Part shown: piece after piece, positions 8,480-17,971 of the stretch
How the letters are laid out: the number at the start of each line of letters is the position of its first letter
Numbering within the stretch: the stretch's first letter is position 1
Position numbers and translations under genes: made by a program
NCBI GenBank assembly: GCA_964526565.1
Contig: CAZGMC010000003.1
Coordinates: 1-64,000, forward strand
Direction: 5' to 3'
DNA length: 64,000 nucleotides
Source: CAZGMC01 sp964526565
Lineage (GTDB): Bacteria > Pseudomonadota > Alphaproteobacteria > DSM-16000 > Inquilinaceae
Notes under the pieces: generated by a model
What the model was told of the DNA's origin: nothing
What the model saw: the letters and a program-made list of their open reading frames with translations, nothing else
The model's database searches: none

Positions 8480-9028
8480 ATGAACCCGATCGACGATATC
8501 CCTCCGGTGCCCGATGCGGCCATGGTGCCCGGCGCACCCCACGGTCCGTTCCAGTCGGAGCGCCCCGACGTGACGCTGCGCGTCAACGGCGAGGACCGCC
8601 GTCTGAGCCTGGACCCGCGGCGCACGCTGCTCGACGTGCTGCGCGACGATCTGGGGCTGACCGGGGCCAAGCGCGGCTGTGATCATGGCGCCTGTGGCGC
8701 CTGCACGGTGCTGGTCGACGGCCGCCCGCTGTACGCCTGCCTGACCCTGGCCGTCATGCAGGACGGCCGCGAGATCACGACGATCGAAGGCCTGGGCGAC
8801 GCAGAGACGCTCGACGCCATGCAGCGCGCCTTCATCGACCACGACGCGCTGCAGTGCGGCTTCTGCACGCCGGGCCAGGTCCTGACCGCCATCACCTGTG
8901 TCGAGGCGGGTGCGGCCGCGGACGACGCCGAGACTCGCGCCTACATGAGCGGCACGCTGTGTCGCTGCGGCGCCTACGCCAACATCGTCGCCGCCATCGC
9001 CGCGGTCGACCGCGGGGACTATCTGTGA
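8480..9028 (+). CDS. paoA: Aldehyde oxidoreductase, 2Fe-2S subunit (PaoA/YagT-like)
   Basis: A 182-residue electron-transfer subunit of a xanthine-oxidase-family molybdoenzyme. The start MNPIDDIPP was chosen for the upstream GTGAGGA. The plant-type cluster is GCDHGACGACTVLV plus YAC (about residues 70-90); the second cluster is CGFCTPG and CRCGAY in the C-terminal helical domain. E. coli PaoA carries a twin-arginine signal. None is visible here, nor in the in-frame extension back to 8294, so a cytoplasmic enzyme is likely. It is coupled to the FAD subunit. Confidence 0.85.
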   Translation: MNPIDDIPPVPDAAMVPGAPHGPFQSERPDVTLRVNGEDRRLSLDPRRTLLDVLRDDLGLTGAKRGCDHGACGACTVLVDGRPLYACLTLAVMQDGREITTIEGLGDAETLDAMQRAFIDHDALQCGFCTPGQVLTAITCVEAGAAADDAETRAYMSGTLCRCGAYANIVAAIAAVDRGDYL

Positions 9029-10005
9029 GGCCGTTCGAGTACCACCGGCCGAGCGCCCTGCCCGAGGCGGCGCGCCTGGCCGGGGCCGGAAGCCGCTACA
9101 TCGCCGGCGGCACGGCCCTGCTTGACCTGATGAAATGCCATGTCGAGCAGCCGGAGCGCCTGATCGACCTCAACCGGATCGGGCTGCAGAACATCGACGA
9201 GACCGCGAAGGGCGGCCTGCGCCTGGGTGCCCTGGCCCGGCTTGAGGACGTGCTGCAGTCGGCGGCCGTGGCCGCCCGCTGCCCGGTGCTGGTCGAGGCC
9301 CTGCGCGAGACGGCCTCGGTGCAGCTCCGCCACATGGGCAGCGTCGCCGGCAACCTGCTGCAGCGCACCCGCTGTCCCTGTTTCCGCGACCCGGCCTTCG
9401 CCTGCAACAAGCGTGCGCCCGGCAGCGGCTGTGCCGCCATCGGCGGAGACAGCCGGCGCCACGCCATACTGGGTGTCAGCCCGCACTGCATCGCCGTGCA
9501 TCCGTCCGACCCGGCCGTCGCCCTGGCCGCCTGCGACGCCACCGTCGACCTGTTCGGCGGCGACGGCGAGGCCCTGCTGCCGCTGGGCGAGCTCTACCGC
9601 ACGCCGGGCGACATGCCGCAGCGCGAGACCGGGCTGGCCGCCGACGAGATCATCACCGGCGTCATCGTGCCGCCGCTGCCGGCGGGCGCGCGCTCGGCCT
9701 ACGTCAAGGCGCGCGAGCGGGCGGCGTTCGACTTCGCCCTGGCCTCGGCGGCGGTGGTCCTGGACCTCGCCGACGGGGCGGTCGCCTCGGTGCGCATCGC
9801 GCTGGGTGGCGTCGCCAGCGTGCCGTGGCGGGCGCAGGCGGCCGAGACGGCCCTGACCGGGCAGCCGCTGAACCGCGAGACGATCGCCGAGGCGGCAACG
9901 CGTGCCCTCGACGGCGCCGAGCCGACCGCAGCCAATGCCTACAAGATCGGCCTGGCGCGCGCGGTCGTGACGCGCGCCCTGGAACGTGCGGGAGGTCTGG
10001 CATGA
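9025..10005 (+). CDS. paoB: Aldehyde oxidoreductase, FAD (and 4Fe-4S) subunit (PaoB/YagS-like)
   Basis: A 326-residue subunit with a GTG start overlapping the upstream stop (GTGA). The FAD-binding motif is YIAGGTALLDLMK, with a second segment RHMGSVAGNLLQ. The insert RTRCPCFRDPAFACNK plus a following C in GSGCAA gives four cysteines, the hallmark of the PaoB branch, which binds an extra 4Fe-4S cluster. This distinguishes it from ordinary CoxM/XdhB subunits. It passes electrons from the molybdenum site onward. Confidence 0.86.
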   Translation: MRPFEYHRPSALPEAARLAGAGSRYIAGGTALLDLMKCHVEQPERLIDLNRIGLQNIDETAKGGLRLGALARLEDVLQSAAVAARCPVLVEALRETASVQLRHMGSVAGNLLQRTRCPCFRDPAFACNKRAPGSGCAAIGGDSRRHAILGVSPHCIAVHPSDPAVALAACDATVDLFGGDGEALLPLGELYRTPGDMPQRETGLAADEIITGVIVPPLPAGARSAYVKARERAAFDFALASAAVVLDLADGAVASVRIALGGVASVPWRAQAAETALTGQPLNRETIAEAATRALDGAEPTAANAYKIGLARAVVTRALERAGGLA

Positions 10006-12158
10006 GCGCCATCGGCGAACCCCTGCCCCGCCTCGACGCCCGCGACAAGGTCACCGGCGCGGCCCGTTACACCGCTGATGTCCCGGTCGAGGGCCTGCTG
10101 CACGCCGCGCTTGTCACCAGCACGATCGCCCGCGGCCGCATCGCCGGCATCGACACGACGGCGGCGGCGGCGGCCGCGGGCGTGCGCGCGGTGCTGGACC
10201 ACCGCACCGCCCCCAGGCTGCCGTTCAACGAGCCGGAGCGGCGGCCGATCGTCGACCCGAAGGCCGGCCACGCTCTGCACCCGTTGCAGGACGACCGGGT
10301 GCACTTCAGCGGCCAGCCCGTCGCGGTGGTCGTCGCCGATACCTGGGAGCAGGCGCTGTGGGCGGCGGCCCTGGTCAAGGTCGACTGCGAGGCCGAGCCG
10401 CATGCGACCGACCTGGCCGCCGGCCTGGACATGGCGTTCCCGCCGGAGGTGTCGCTCGGCAAGGCCGGTGTCGACTATCGCCGCGGCGATCCGGCGGCAC
10501 TCGACCAGGCCGACGTGCGCGTCGAGCAGGACAGCCGGATCGCTGCCGAGCATGCCTGCGCCATCGAGCCCCACGCCACCCTGGCGCGCTGGGACGACGG
10601 CCGCCTGACCCTGTACGACAAGACCCAGTGGGTTGCCAACGACCGCACCGCACTGGCGCTCGCCTTCGGCATTCCGCCGGAAAATGTGCACGTGGTCTGC
10701 CCGTACATCGGCGGCGCCTTCGGCTCGGCCCTGCGCGTCTGGCCGCACGTCGTCATCGCCGCCATGGCGGCGCGCGAGGCCGCGGCACCGGTGCGCCTGG
10801 AGCTGACCCGCGACCAGGTGTTCACCGTCGTCGGCCACCGCCCGTGGACGATGCAGCGGGTGGCGATTGGCGCCACCAAGGCGGGGCGGCTGGTCGCCAT
10901 ACGGCACGAGGGCTGGCAGAACACCTCGCCATACGAGGAGTACACCGAGAGCCTGCCCGGCGCGACCCAGGGACTGTACGCCTGCCCCAACATGGCGACG
11001 CACTACCGGGTGGTCCGGCTCGACCTGCCGACGCCGGCCAACATGCGCGCGCCCGGGCTGGCCGCCGGCGCCTTCGCCCTGGAGAGTGCTCTCGACCTGC
11101 TCGCCGGGCGGCTCGACATGGACCCGGTCGAGCTGCGCCGGCACAACGTCCCCGAGACCGACCCGCTGACGGGCAAGCCGTGGTCGAGCACGCATTTCGA
11201 GGACTGCCTGCGCCGCGGCGCGGAGGCATTCGGCTGGCGCGCCGGCCCGCCGGGGGCGCGGCGCCGCGACGACGGAGCCTTCGTCCACGGCCAGGGCATG
11301 GCCGCGGCCATGCACCCGGTCTACCGCGGCCCGTCCTCCGCCGCGGCACGGCTGCGCTCCGACGGGATCGTCGAGGTGCGCACCGCGGCCAGCGACATGG
11401 GGCCGGGCACGTACACCGCGCTGGCCCAGATCGCCGCCGCCGTGCTGGACGTGACGACCGACCGCATCGCGGTGCGCATCGGCGACTCCAACCTGCCGTT
11501 CGCCTCGGTCCACGGCGGCTCCTCGACCCTGGCCAGCACCGGTTCGGCCGTCCACGCCGCCTGCGAGAAGCTGCGCCGCAAGCTGCTCGGCCTGGCCGGC
11601 GGCGGTCACGGCAACGCCCCCGAGACCCTGCTGGAGCGGTTCGCCGAGGAGGGCTTCGAAGAAACGGCCGACAGCGCCCCCGGCGCCGCCGCCCGCGACT
11701 ACGGGATGATGGCCTACGGCGCCCACTTCGCCGAGGTGCGCGTCGATCGCGCCCTGGGCGAGGTGCGGGTGGTGCGCCTGTCCGGCACCTTCGCCGCCGG
11801 CCGCATCGTAAACCCGCTGCTGGCGCGCAGCCAGGCCCTGGGCGGCATGACCATGGGCGCCGGCATGGCGCTGCTGGAGGCGCAGGCGCTGGACCACCGC
11901 GCCGGCCGCATCATCAACGCCGGACTGGCCGAATACCTGGTGCCGACGGCAGCCGACATCCCCGCCATCGATGTCCTGTTCCTCGACGAGGACGACCCGC
12001 ACGTCAATCCGCTGGGTGCCAAGGGCCTGGCCGAGCTGACCACGGTCGGTGCCGCCGCCGCCATCGCCAATGCGGTGTGCGACGCCACCGGCGAGCGCTT
12101 CGCCGAGCTGCCGATCACGCCGGACCGTATCCTCAACGTGCTGGCCGGCGTGGCCTAG
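10002..12158 (+). CDS. paoC: Aldehyde oxidoreductase, molybdopterin-binding subunit (PaoC/YagR-like)
   Basis: A 718-residue catalytic subunit overlapping paoB by ATGA. It opens with GEPLPRLDARDKVTGAARYT, the a/b hammerhead domain of xanthine-oxidase large subunits. CPYIGGAFGSALR and the GQGMA-type loop bind the molybdopterin cytosine dinucleotide. GAKGLAELTTVG near the C-terminus contains the catalytic Glu. It oxidises an aldehyde or heterocycle to the acid with a Mo=S centre. No XdhC/PaoD-type sulfuration chaperone gene is adjacent. Confidence 0.88.
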   Translation: MSAIGEPLPRLDARDKVTGAARYTADVPVEGLLHAALVTSTIARGRIAGIDTTAAAAAAGVRAVLDHRTAPRLPFNEPERRPIVDPKAGHALHPLQDDRVHFSGQPVAVVVADTWEQALWAAALVKVDCEAEPHATDLAAGLDMAFPPEVSLGKAGVDYRRGDPAALDQADVRVEQDSRIAAEHACAIEPHATLARWDDGRLTLYDKTQWVANDRTALALAFGIPPENVHVVCPYIGGAFGSALRVWPHVVIAAMAAREAAAPVRLELTRDQVFTVVGHRPWTMQRVAIGATKAGRLVAIRHEGWQNTSPYEEYTESLPGATQGLYACPNMATHYRVVRLDLPTPANMRAPGLAAGAFALESALDLLAGRLDMDPVELRRHNVPETDPLTGKPWSSTHFEDCLRRGAEAFGWRAGPPGARRRDDGAFVHGQGMAAAMHPVYRGPSSAAARLRSDGIVEVRTAASDMGPGTYTALAQIAAAVLDVTTDRIAVRIGDSNLPFASVHGGSSTLASTGSAVHAACEKLRRKLLGLAGGGHGNAPETLLERFAEEGFEETADSAPGAAARDYGMMAYGAHFAEVRVDRALGEVRVVRLSGTFAAGRIVNPLLARSQALGGMTMGAGMALLEAQALDHRAGRIINAGLAEYLVPTAADIPAIDVLFLDEDDPHVNPLGAKGLAELTTVGAAAAIANAVCDATGERFAELPITPDRILNVLAGVA

Positions 12159-12184
12159 CGGCGGCGCTGCCCGATCGCGGAGCC

Positions 12185-12207
12185 GGGCCCGGCGGCGGGC
12201 CGGGTCC
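12185..12207. terminator. Hairpin between convergent paoC and DUF4139 gene
   Basis: GGGCCCGG at 12185-12192 pairs with CCGGGTCC at 12200-12207 (8 bp, one G-U) around a 7-nt loop. It sits between two convergent stop codons. There is no U-tract, so termination is inferred from position and stem strength only. Confidence 0.45.
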
Positions 12208-14364
12208 CTACAACGAAAGGCCGCGCACGTACTCCAGCAGTGCCCGGCGGGCCTCGGTCAGGGCGGCGCGGGTCTCCTCGATACGCGTGCCCAGGCGGGA
12301 CAGGCGGTCCTCCTGCTCGGCCAGGGTGTTCAGATAGCGCTCGTACAGGTCGCTGTCGCGCGGGACCGAGTCCAGGTTGCGGCGGATGCGGCCCTGGTCG
12401 CGCTCGATCTCGCCCTTTTCCGCCTCCAGGCGTTGCAGGGCCCGCTCGCGGTCGGCGACCGCAGCCTGATACTGCACCAGCCGGGCGACGGCGTCGCGCA
12501 GCGCCGGCGACAGCGCATCGGCCGATGCATAGAACTCGATCTGCGACGTCGACAGCGAGGTGAGCTGCAGCCGCTCATGGCGCGGCCGCTGCAGTGCCAC
12601 GGTCAGCGTCACGGTTTCCCCCGCCGGCACCGGGACGCGGATGCGGTACGCCGTCTCGGTGCGGGCGATCACGTCGCCAGCGTCAACCGGCGGCTCGACG
12701 AGGTCCCAGCCCCGACGCCGCGGGTGCTCCACGACGACGGTGCGGTCGGCGTTGGCGGCGCCGACGATGGTGTACGTCGTCGCCTGGCGCTGCGTCATGG
12801 TGAGCTGCAGCACGCCGTCGACGATGCGGCCGCCGGCAATGGTCTCGGTGTTGGCCTGCTCGCGGTCGATGCGCACGCGCTGGTCGACGGCATGGCTGAC
12901 CAGCCGCTCCTCACCGGCCGGCAGGGTGCCCAGCCGGGCGTCGCCGACGAAGGCGACGGTGGCGTCGGCATTGCGTTCGTACAGGGTCAGCAGGCCGGGC
13001 GGCAGACCGCTGTCGCCGTCATTGGTCAGCCGCACCGAGGCCAGCGGATGGATCGGGTGGGTGTCGGGCTGGTACAGCGCCAGCCGCTCGATGGGCACCT
13101 CGCGGCTGACGATGGGCACCAGGACGGAATGGCCGCTGCGCACGCTGACCGGCTCGGGCAGCCGGAACAACACCTGGGTGGCGGCGTCGGTGCTCTCTGC
13201 CGCCGTCACGCGAGCCAGATCGGGGGCCGGCTCCGGTGCCGCCATGCCATCCTCGGCAGCCGCGATCGCCCCGAACAAGCCGCCGGCAATGGCGCCGGTC
13301 TCCTCCTCGACGCGGGCCCGGCCGGGCGCCATGGACGGCGCCGGCGGCGGGGCGGCGGCCATGGCGGCGGGCACGCCGCCGGTATCGACCCGCGGCAGGA
13401 TGCGGCCCAGCACCTCGACCGGCACCTCCGGCCGGTCGACATAATAGGCGGTATAGAGCGCCTGGCGGAAGGTGACCGGGTAGCCGGAGGCGACGACCAG
13501 CTCGACGTCCTCCCAGTCCTCGCCGCTCAGGTTCTCCAGCACCGCCCAGCCCTGCAGGCCGGCGGCATCGGCAGCCCCTTCGGGCGGCAGCGTCAGGCGG
13601 TAGCTGGTCTTCCACAGCGGCGCCTCGACGACATAGGCGACGCGCACGGTGCGTTCGCCCTCGCCCGCCGCCTGCACGGTCAGGCGCCGCCGGTCGCGCT
13701 CGCCCAGCTCGGCCAGGGCGCCGAGGGCGCGGTCGATCTGGGCCTGCAGGCGCGGATCGGAGAACCGCACGGTGTCGGCCTCTTCCAGCACGAACTGGCG
13801 CAGGCCCTCCGGCGTCATCAGGGTGACCCGGTGGCGCGTGATTACGCCCGCGTCGCCGGGCAGCCGGGTCTGCTCGTCGGCGACGGCGACGACGCGGCCG
13901 CTCACCGTGCGCGGCCCGACGCTGGTCACCTCGGCCCCGCGCAGCGCCCGCAGCAGGGCGACCGGCGAAGCCAGGGCGTCGGGGCCGAACGGCAGCTCGC
14001 GGAACACGTCGCGCAGCGGCTCGCGCCCCGGCAGGCTGATCCCGCCGACGCGGCCGGTGTCGTCGTAGACGACGATGCTTTTCAGCACGTCGTCGACCTG
14101 GTCGAGGCGCACGTCCAGGGTCAGCGTGGCATCGCCGCTGACGGTCGCCTCGTATTCGAAATAGCCGACGCCACCCGTGGACAGCATCACGCGACGCAAC
14201 GTCAGGTCTTCGGCCGTCATGTCCCCCTCCCCGCCGGCAATCCCGCCAGGCCCGGCCGGCCCGGCCGCCGGCGTCGTCTCCTGCGCCGCTGCGGGCGCGC
14301 CGGCAGCGGTCGCGATGAGGACGGCAGCAAGCAGGGCGGCGAATCGCGGTGCCGGGTCGGGCAT
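12208..14364 (-). CDS. Exported DUF4139 domain protein
   Basis: A 718-residue protein starting at MPDPAPRFAALL with AGGAGA upstream and a signal peptide cleaved near APAAAQ. The central segment (VAYVVEAPLWKTSYRLTLP, then WAVLENLSGEDWEDVELVVASG) is the core of DUF4139, a beta-rich domain of uncharacterised exported proteins. A Pro/Ala-rich linker lies near residues 305-370. The last 120 residues form a long charged coiled coil (for example YERYLNTLAEQEDRLSRL). The function is unknown; a periplasmic or surface structural role is possible. It is monocistronic, with 180 bp upstream to the kinase gene. Confidence 0.75.
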   Translation of the reverse strand: MPDPAPRFAALLAAVLIATAAGAPAAAQETTPAAGPAGPGGIAGGEGDMTAEDLTLRRVMLSTGGVGYFEYEATVSGDATLTLDVRLDQVDDVLKSIVVYDDTGRVGGISLPGREPLRDVFRELPFGPDALASPVALLRALRGAEVTSVGPRTVSGRVVAVADEQTRLPGDAGVITRHRVTLMTPEGLRQFVLEEADTVRFSDPRLQAQIDRALGALAELGERDRRRLTVQAAGEGERTVRVAYVVEAPLWKTSYRLTLPPEGAADAAGLQGWAVLENLSGEDWEDVELVVASGYPVTFRQALYTAYYVDRPEVPVEVLGRILPRVDTGGVPAAMAAAPPPAPSMAPGRARVEEETGAIAGGLFGAIAAAEDGMAAPEPAPDLARVTAAESTDAATQVLFRLPEPVSVRSGHSVLVPIVSREVPIERLALYQPDTHPIHPLASVRLTNDGDSGLPPGLLTLYERNADATVAFVGDARLGTLPAGEERLVSHAVDQRVRIDREQANTETIAGGRIVDGVLQLTMTQRQATTYTIVGAANADRTVVVEHPRRRGWDLVEPPVDAGDVIARTETAYRIRVPVPAGETVTLTVALQRPRHERLQLTSLSTSQIEFYASADALSPALRDAVARLVQYQAAVADRERALQRLEAEKGEIERDQGRIRRNLDSVPRDSDLYERYLNTLAEQEDRLSRLGTRIEETRAALTEARRALLEYVRGLSL

Positions 14365-14546
14365 GGCGGTCTCCTCGACGAACCTGGCCGGGCAAGCCTG
14401 ATGCGGTGGCACGGGCGCGGGCGACCGGCGATCCCGCACCTCAGCCGGATGGCGTGCACAACGGGTAAAAACTGGACATGGATCCTGCACGGGATCATGG
14501 CGGCGTTGTGGCGCACTGCGGAACGGGCTCAACCCAAGGCCGAAGC

Positions 14547-16445
14547 TCAGCCGATCCCGATGCGTTCGGCCGGGAAGCGCACCGTGACGGTGGTGCCGGC
14601 GCCAACCTCGCTGGCAATGGACAGCGAGCCGCCGTGCAGTTCCATGAAGTTGCGCGAGATGGCGAGGCCCAGTCCGGCCCCCTCGAAGCGCTGGCCGTTC
14701 GCCCGGCCGTTCTCGCTGAACAGTGCCAGGACGGTCTCGAGGAATTCGCACGGCATGCCGATGCCGGTGTCGCGGATGCCGACCAGCAGCTCGCCGCCGG
14801 CGTCGAGCACGGCGCCGATGCGTACGGTGCCGCCGCCGGGCGTGAACTTCACGGCGTTGTCGAGCAGGTTGAGCAGCAACTGGCGCACCGCGTGCGCATC
14901 GGCCCACAGCGGCGGCAGACGGGACGGCATCTCATTGACCAGCTCGATACGGCCGTGCCGGGCCCGCATGGCGACGTGCTCCAGGCAGGCCGCCACCAGG
15001 GTCGGCAGGTTCAGCCGCTCCTCGTGCAGTTCGTAGCGGCCCGACTCGATCCTGGACATGTCGAGGATGCCGTTGAGCAGGTCGAGCATCCGCTTGCCGC
15101 TGTCATAGATGTCGGAGCCATAGCCGGCATAGCGGCCCGGCTCGTCCGGCTCCGCTCCCGAATCACGCAGACGCTCGGCGAGGCCGACGATGGCGTTGAG
15201 CGGCGTGCGCAGCTCCTGGCTCATGTGGGCCAGGAACTCGGCCTTGACGCGATTGGCCATCTCGGCCTGGCTCTTGGCGGCGAGCACCGCGGACCGGTCG
15301 TGGCGGCGCTGGGTGATGTCGCGCACCAGCCCGACGAACAGGCGTTCGTTGGGGCCGCGGCCGCTCCAGTCGTGGCGCCACGCCTGGGTGATGGACAGCT
15401 CCATCGGAAACGTCGAGCCGTCGCTGCGCTGGCCGACCAGCTCGCGGCGGCTGCCGACCATACTCTTGCTGCGGCCACCCAGGAGGTCGGCCACATAGCG
15501 GTTTTGCCTGGCGGCGAACCGCTCCGGCATCAGGAGGGCGACGTTGGCGCCGATGGCGTCGGCGACAGCGATGCCGAACAATTCCTCAGCACGCTTGTTG
15601 AACGTCTCGATTTCGCCGGCCTCGTTGATGATGACCAGCGCGTCGGCCATGGCGTTGAGCACGGCGCGCGACATCCGGTCGGAATCCTGGATCTCCTGCT
15701 CGGCGCGCTTGCGCTCGGTGACGTCGCGCAACGACGCCAGGCGCATCGGCGCGTTGTCCCAGAAGGTGTCGGAGACGCGCATCTCGACGATGATCGGATC
15801 GCCGGACCGCCGCAGCAGGTCGATCTCGGCCACGTCGGTGGCGACCGGGCTGCCGAAGCTGGAGCCTTCCAGATCCCCCTTCTCCATGCCGAACATGTCG
15901 TGCGCGGCGGTGTTGGCATAGCGCACCACACCGGAGAAATCGACGATCAGCTGCCCGTCGACATTGTTCTCGATCATGCTGGTGAAGCGCTGGTCGGCCT
16001 CGCCGGCGCGCCGCCGCCACAGCTGCACCGTCGTCTCCACCTCGTGCAGTTCGAACAGCCGGTCGATCAGGCCGGCGCCCAGGGGCGAGTCCAGCTCCTG
16101 CCGCGTCAGGCAGTGCGCCGCCCCGGCGGCCTGCAGGCGGGCCACCAGCGACGGGTGGTCCGCATCGAGCACGGCGATGATCGGCACGGTCTCGAACCGG
16201 TGGCGCAGGCGGGCGACCAGGTAGTCGTCCGCATCCCGCCAGTCCAGGCCGATCAGGGTCGGCATGGGCGGCAGGCGCAGCGACTCCAGGTCGTCGCGGC
16301 GCGCCGCATGCACACGCAGGGTGCGGCTTGGCACCGCCTGCCGCAACGCGTCTTCCAGGGTTCTGTCGCCGTCCTCGCACACCAGCAGGATGTCGAGCCA
16401 AGCCTGGCTGCGGGTCGCGAACGGCCAGCCGAGCGGGAAGGCCAT
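14547..16445 (-). CDS. PAS-PAS histidine kinase of the kaiBC operon, phospho-acceptor His replaced
   Basis: A 632-residue protein starting 5 nt after the kaiC stop; a TTG at 16454 overlapping that stop (TTGA) is an alternative start. Order: receiver-like N-terminal domain lacking a clear phospho-Asp (about residues 15-120), two PAS domains (about 145-260 and 265-385), a HisKA dimerisation helix, and a HATPase domain. The ATP site looks intact: N-box LLLNLLDNAVKF, DTGIGMP and GAGLGLAI. The H-box reads HMSQELRTPLNAI, with Gln at residue 410 (codon 15216-15218) where the phosphorylated His of SHELRTPLN should be. It may be a pseudokinase or act on its partner by another route. Confidence 0.85.
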   Translation of the reverse strand: MAFPLGWPFATRSQAWLDILLVCEDGDRTLEDALRQAVPSRTLRVHAARRDDLESLRLPPMPTLIGLDWRDADDYLVARLRHRFETVPIIAVLDADHPSLVARLQAAGAAHCLTRQELDSPLGAGLIDRLFELHEVETTVQLWRRRAGEADQRFTSMIENNVDGQLIVDFSGVVRYANTAAHDMFGMEKGDLEGSSFGSPVATDVAEIDLLRRSGDPIIVEMRVSDTFWDNAPMRLASLRDVTERKRAEQEIQDSDRMSRAVLNAMADALVIINEAGEIETFNKRAEELFGIAVADAIGANVALLMPERFAARQNRYVADLLGGRSKSMVGSRRELVGQRSDGSTFPMELSITQAWRHDWSGRGPNERLFVGLVRDITQRRHDRSAVLAAKSQAEMANRVKAEFLAHMSQELRTPLNAIVGLAERLRDSGAEPDEPGRYAGYGSDIYDSGKRMLDLLNGILDMSRIESGRYELHEERLNLPTLVAACLEHVAMRARHGRIELVNEMPSRLPPLWADAHAVRQLLLNLLDNAVKFTPGGGTVRIGAVLDAGGELLVGIRDTGIGMPCEFLETVLALFSENGRANGQRFEGAGLGLAISRNFMELHGGSLSIASEVGAGTTVTVRFPAERIGIG

Positions 16446-16450
16446 GGCGA

Positions 16451-17971
16451 TCAACCCGGCTGGATCAGCTGGCTTTTCCTGATGTCCTCGGGCGAGATCT
16501 GAGAGGGATTGCCGGCCAGGATGCCGCTGACGTTACGGAACGGCTTGCCGACGTGCATGCCGTGGTCGTCGATGGTGAACTCGCGGATGTTCTTGTCGTG
16601 CCGCGAGCCGCGCATCTTCAGCACGGTCATGCCACGCCGCATCTCGCCGTCGATCTCGACATAGCGCAACAGCACGATCGAATCGGTGATGGTCGAAATG
16701 TGCGCTTCCGTCACCGAGGTGCCGCCGAGCAGCGTCGGCGTCGTCGAGGTGAACAGACCGGCGATCTCCTGGTGCTTGATGTACGAGGTCAGGCCGATCA
16801 CGAACTCGCGGAAGCCGCGCACGGTGGACACGCGCTCCAGCGCCGACAGGCTGTCCACCGCCACCCGGTTCGGCTTGAAGGTGTCGATCGCCGCGCGCAT
16901 GGAGACCATGTGGTCCTCCAGGCCCATCACTTCCGGATAGGCGCACACGACCATAAGCCGGCCCTGGCGCTCCATCTCCGCGAAGTCGATGCCCCAGCCG
17001 GTGGCGTTGCGGAACAGCTGCTCGCGGCTCTCCTCGAAGGCGAACACCAGGCAGCGCTCCCCGGCCAGGGCGCCGCCGGCCAGGAAGTGGGTGACGATCA
17101 GCGTCTTGCCGGTGCCGGTGGCGCCCGAGGCCAGGATGATCGAGTCGCGGAAAAAGCCGCCGCCGCACATGCGGTCGATCTCCTCGACGCCGGAGGAGAT
17201 GCGGACGTCGGAGGAGCGTTGGCGCAGCTCCATCGCCGACAGCGGGATCACGGTGACACCCTGGCCGGGCAGGATGGTCAGCGGGTATTCGCCCTTCTGG
17301 TGGTAGGCGCCGCGGAACTTCAGCACCTCGATGGTGCGTCGACGCTTCTCGTCCTCCAGCACGTTGCGCAGGATGACGACGTTGTCGCTGACGAACTCCT
17401 CGACGCCGTAGCGGGCGATGGGGCCGTATTCCTCGTTGCGCTCCGCCGTCATCACGGTGGTGACGTTGCGGCGCTTGAGCGTCATGGCGATGCGCAGCAG
17501 CTCGCTGCGAATCATGTTGCTGTCCTGGAAACGCGAGAAAATCGCGCCCAGCGAGTCCAGCGAGACGCGTTTGGCGTCGATCCTGGAAATGGCATGCTCA
17601 ATACGGGCCAGCAGGGCGCCAAGATCGTAGTGGCCGATGGCCGCGGTCTCGTGATCGCTGGGGCTGAGCGAGGCATCGACAAAGGTCCACCTGCCCTCGG
17701 CCTCCCAGGTATCGATGTCCCAGTTGAAGCCCAGCACGTTGCGCCGGATGTCCGAGGGCGGTTCCTCGAACGTGACGAACACGCCGGTCTCGCCGAACTG
17801 GATGATGCCTTCGGCCAGGAACTGGCAGGCAAACAACGTCTTGGCGCTGCCGGCGGTCCCTGCCACCAGGGTTGTCCGCTGCGCCGGCAGCCCGCCATTG
17901 GCAATGGCGTCAAAGCCGCTGATCCCGGTCGGGATCTTCTGGACCGAGGACACCTGTCTGCCCTTATCCAT
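16451..17971 (-). CDS. kaiC: KaiC-type circadian/timer ATPase
   Basis: A 506-residue double RecA-fold protein. The ATG at 17971 lies 8 nt inside the end of kaiB. The CI domain has Walker A GTAGSAKT (residues 38-45) and catalytic Glu pair 69-70. The CII domain has GATGTGKT (283-290) and Glu pair 313-314. EAHISTITDSI retains the adjacent Ser426-Thr427 autophosphorylation pair of cyanobacterial KaiC, and the CII-end MRGSRHDKNIREF is conserved. It should therefore phosphorylate itself. No kaiA is present, as in purple bacteria where KaiBC act as a timer. It is followed at once by a kinase gene, its probable output partner. Confidence 0.95.
   Translation of the reverse strand: MDKGRQVSSVQKIPTGISGFDAIANGGLPAQRTTLVAGTAGSAKTLFACQFLAEGIIQFGETGVFVTFEEPPSDIRRNVLGFNWDIDTWEAEGRWTFVDASLSPSDHETAAIGHYDLGALLARIEHAISRIDAKRVSLDSLGAIFSRFQDSNMIRSELLRIAMTLKRRNVTTVMTAERNEEYGPIARYGVEEFVSDNVVILRNVLEDEKRRRTIEVLKFRGAYHQKGEYPLTILPGQGVTVIPLSAMELRQRSSDVRISSGVEEIDRMCGGGFFRDSIILASGATGTGKTLIVTHFLAGGALAGERCLVFAFEESREQLFRNATGWGIDFAEMERQGRLMVVCAYPEVMGLEDHMVSMRAAIDTFKPNRVAVDSLSALERVSTVRGFREFVIGLTSYIKHQEIAGLFTSTTPTLLGGTSVTEAHISTITDSIVLLRYVEIDGEMRRGMTVLKMRGSRHDKNIREFTIDDHGMHVGKPFRNVSGILAGNPSQISPEDIRKSQLIQPG

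Noticed and set aside
9939..12002. Long open frame (687 codons) on the minus strand opposite paoC
   Set aside because: The base composition makes long antisense frames common here. Its protein is His/Gly/Arg-rich, resembles no family, and the sense strand has a clear molybdoenzyme.
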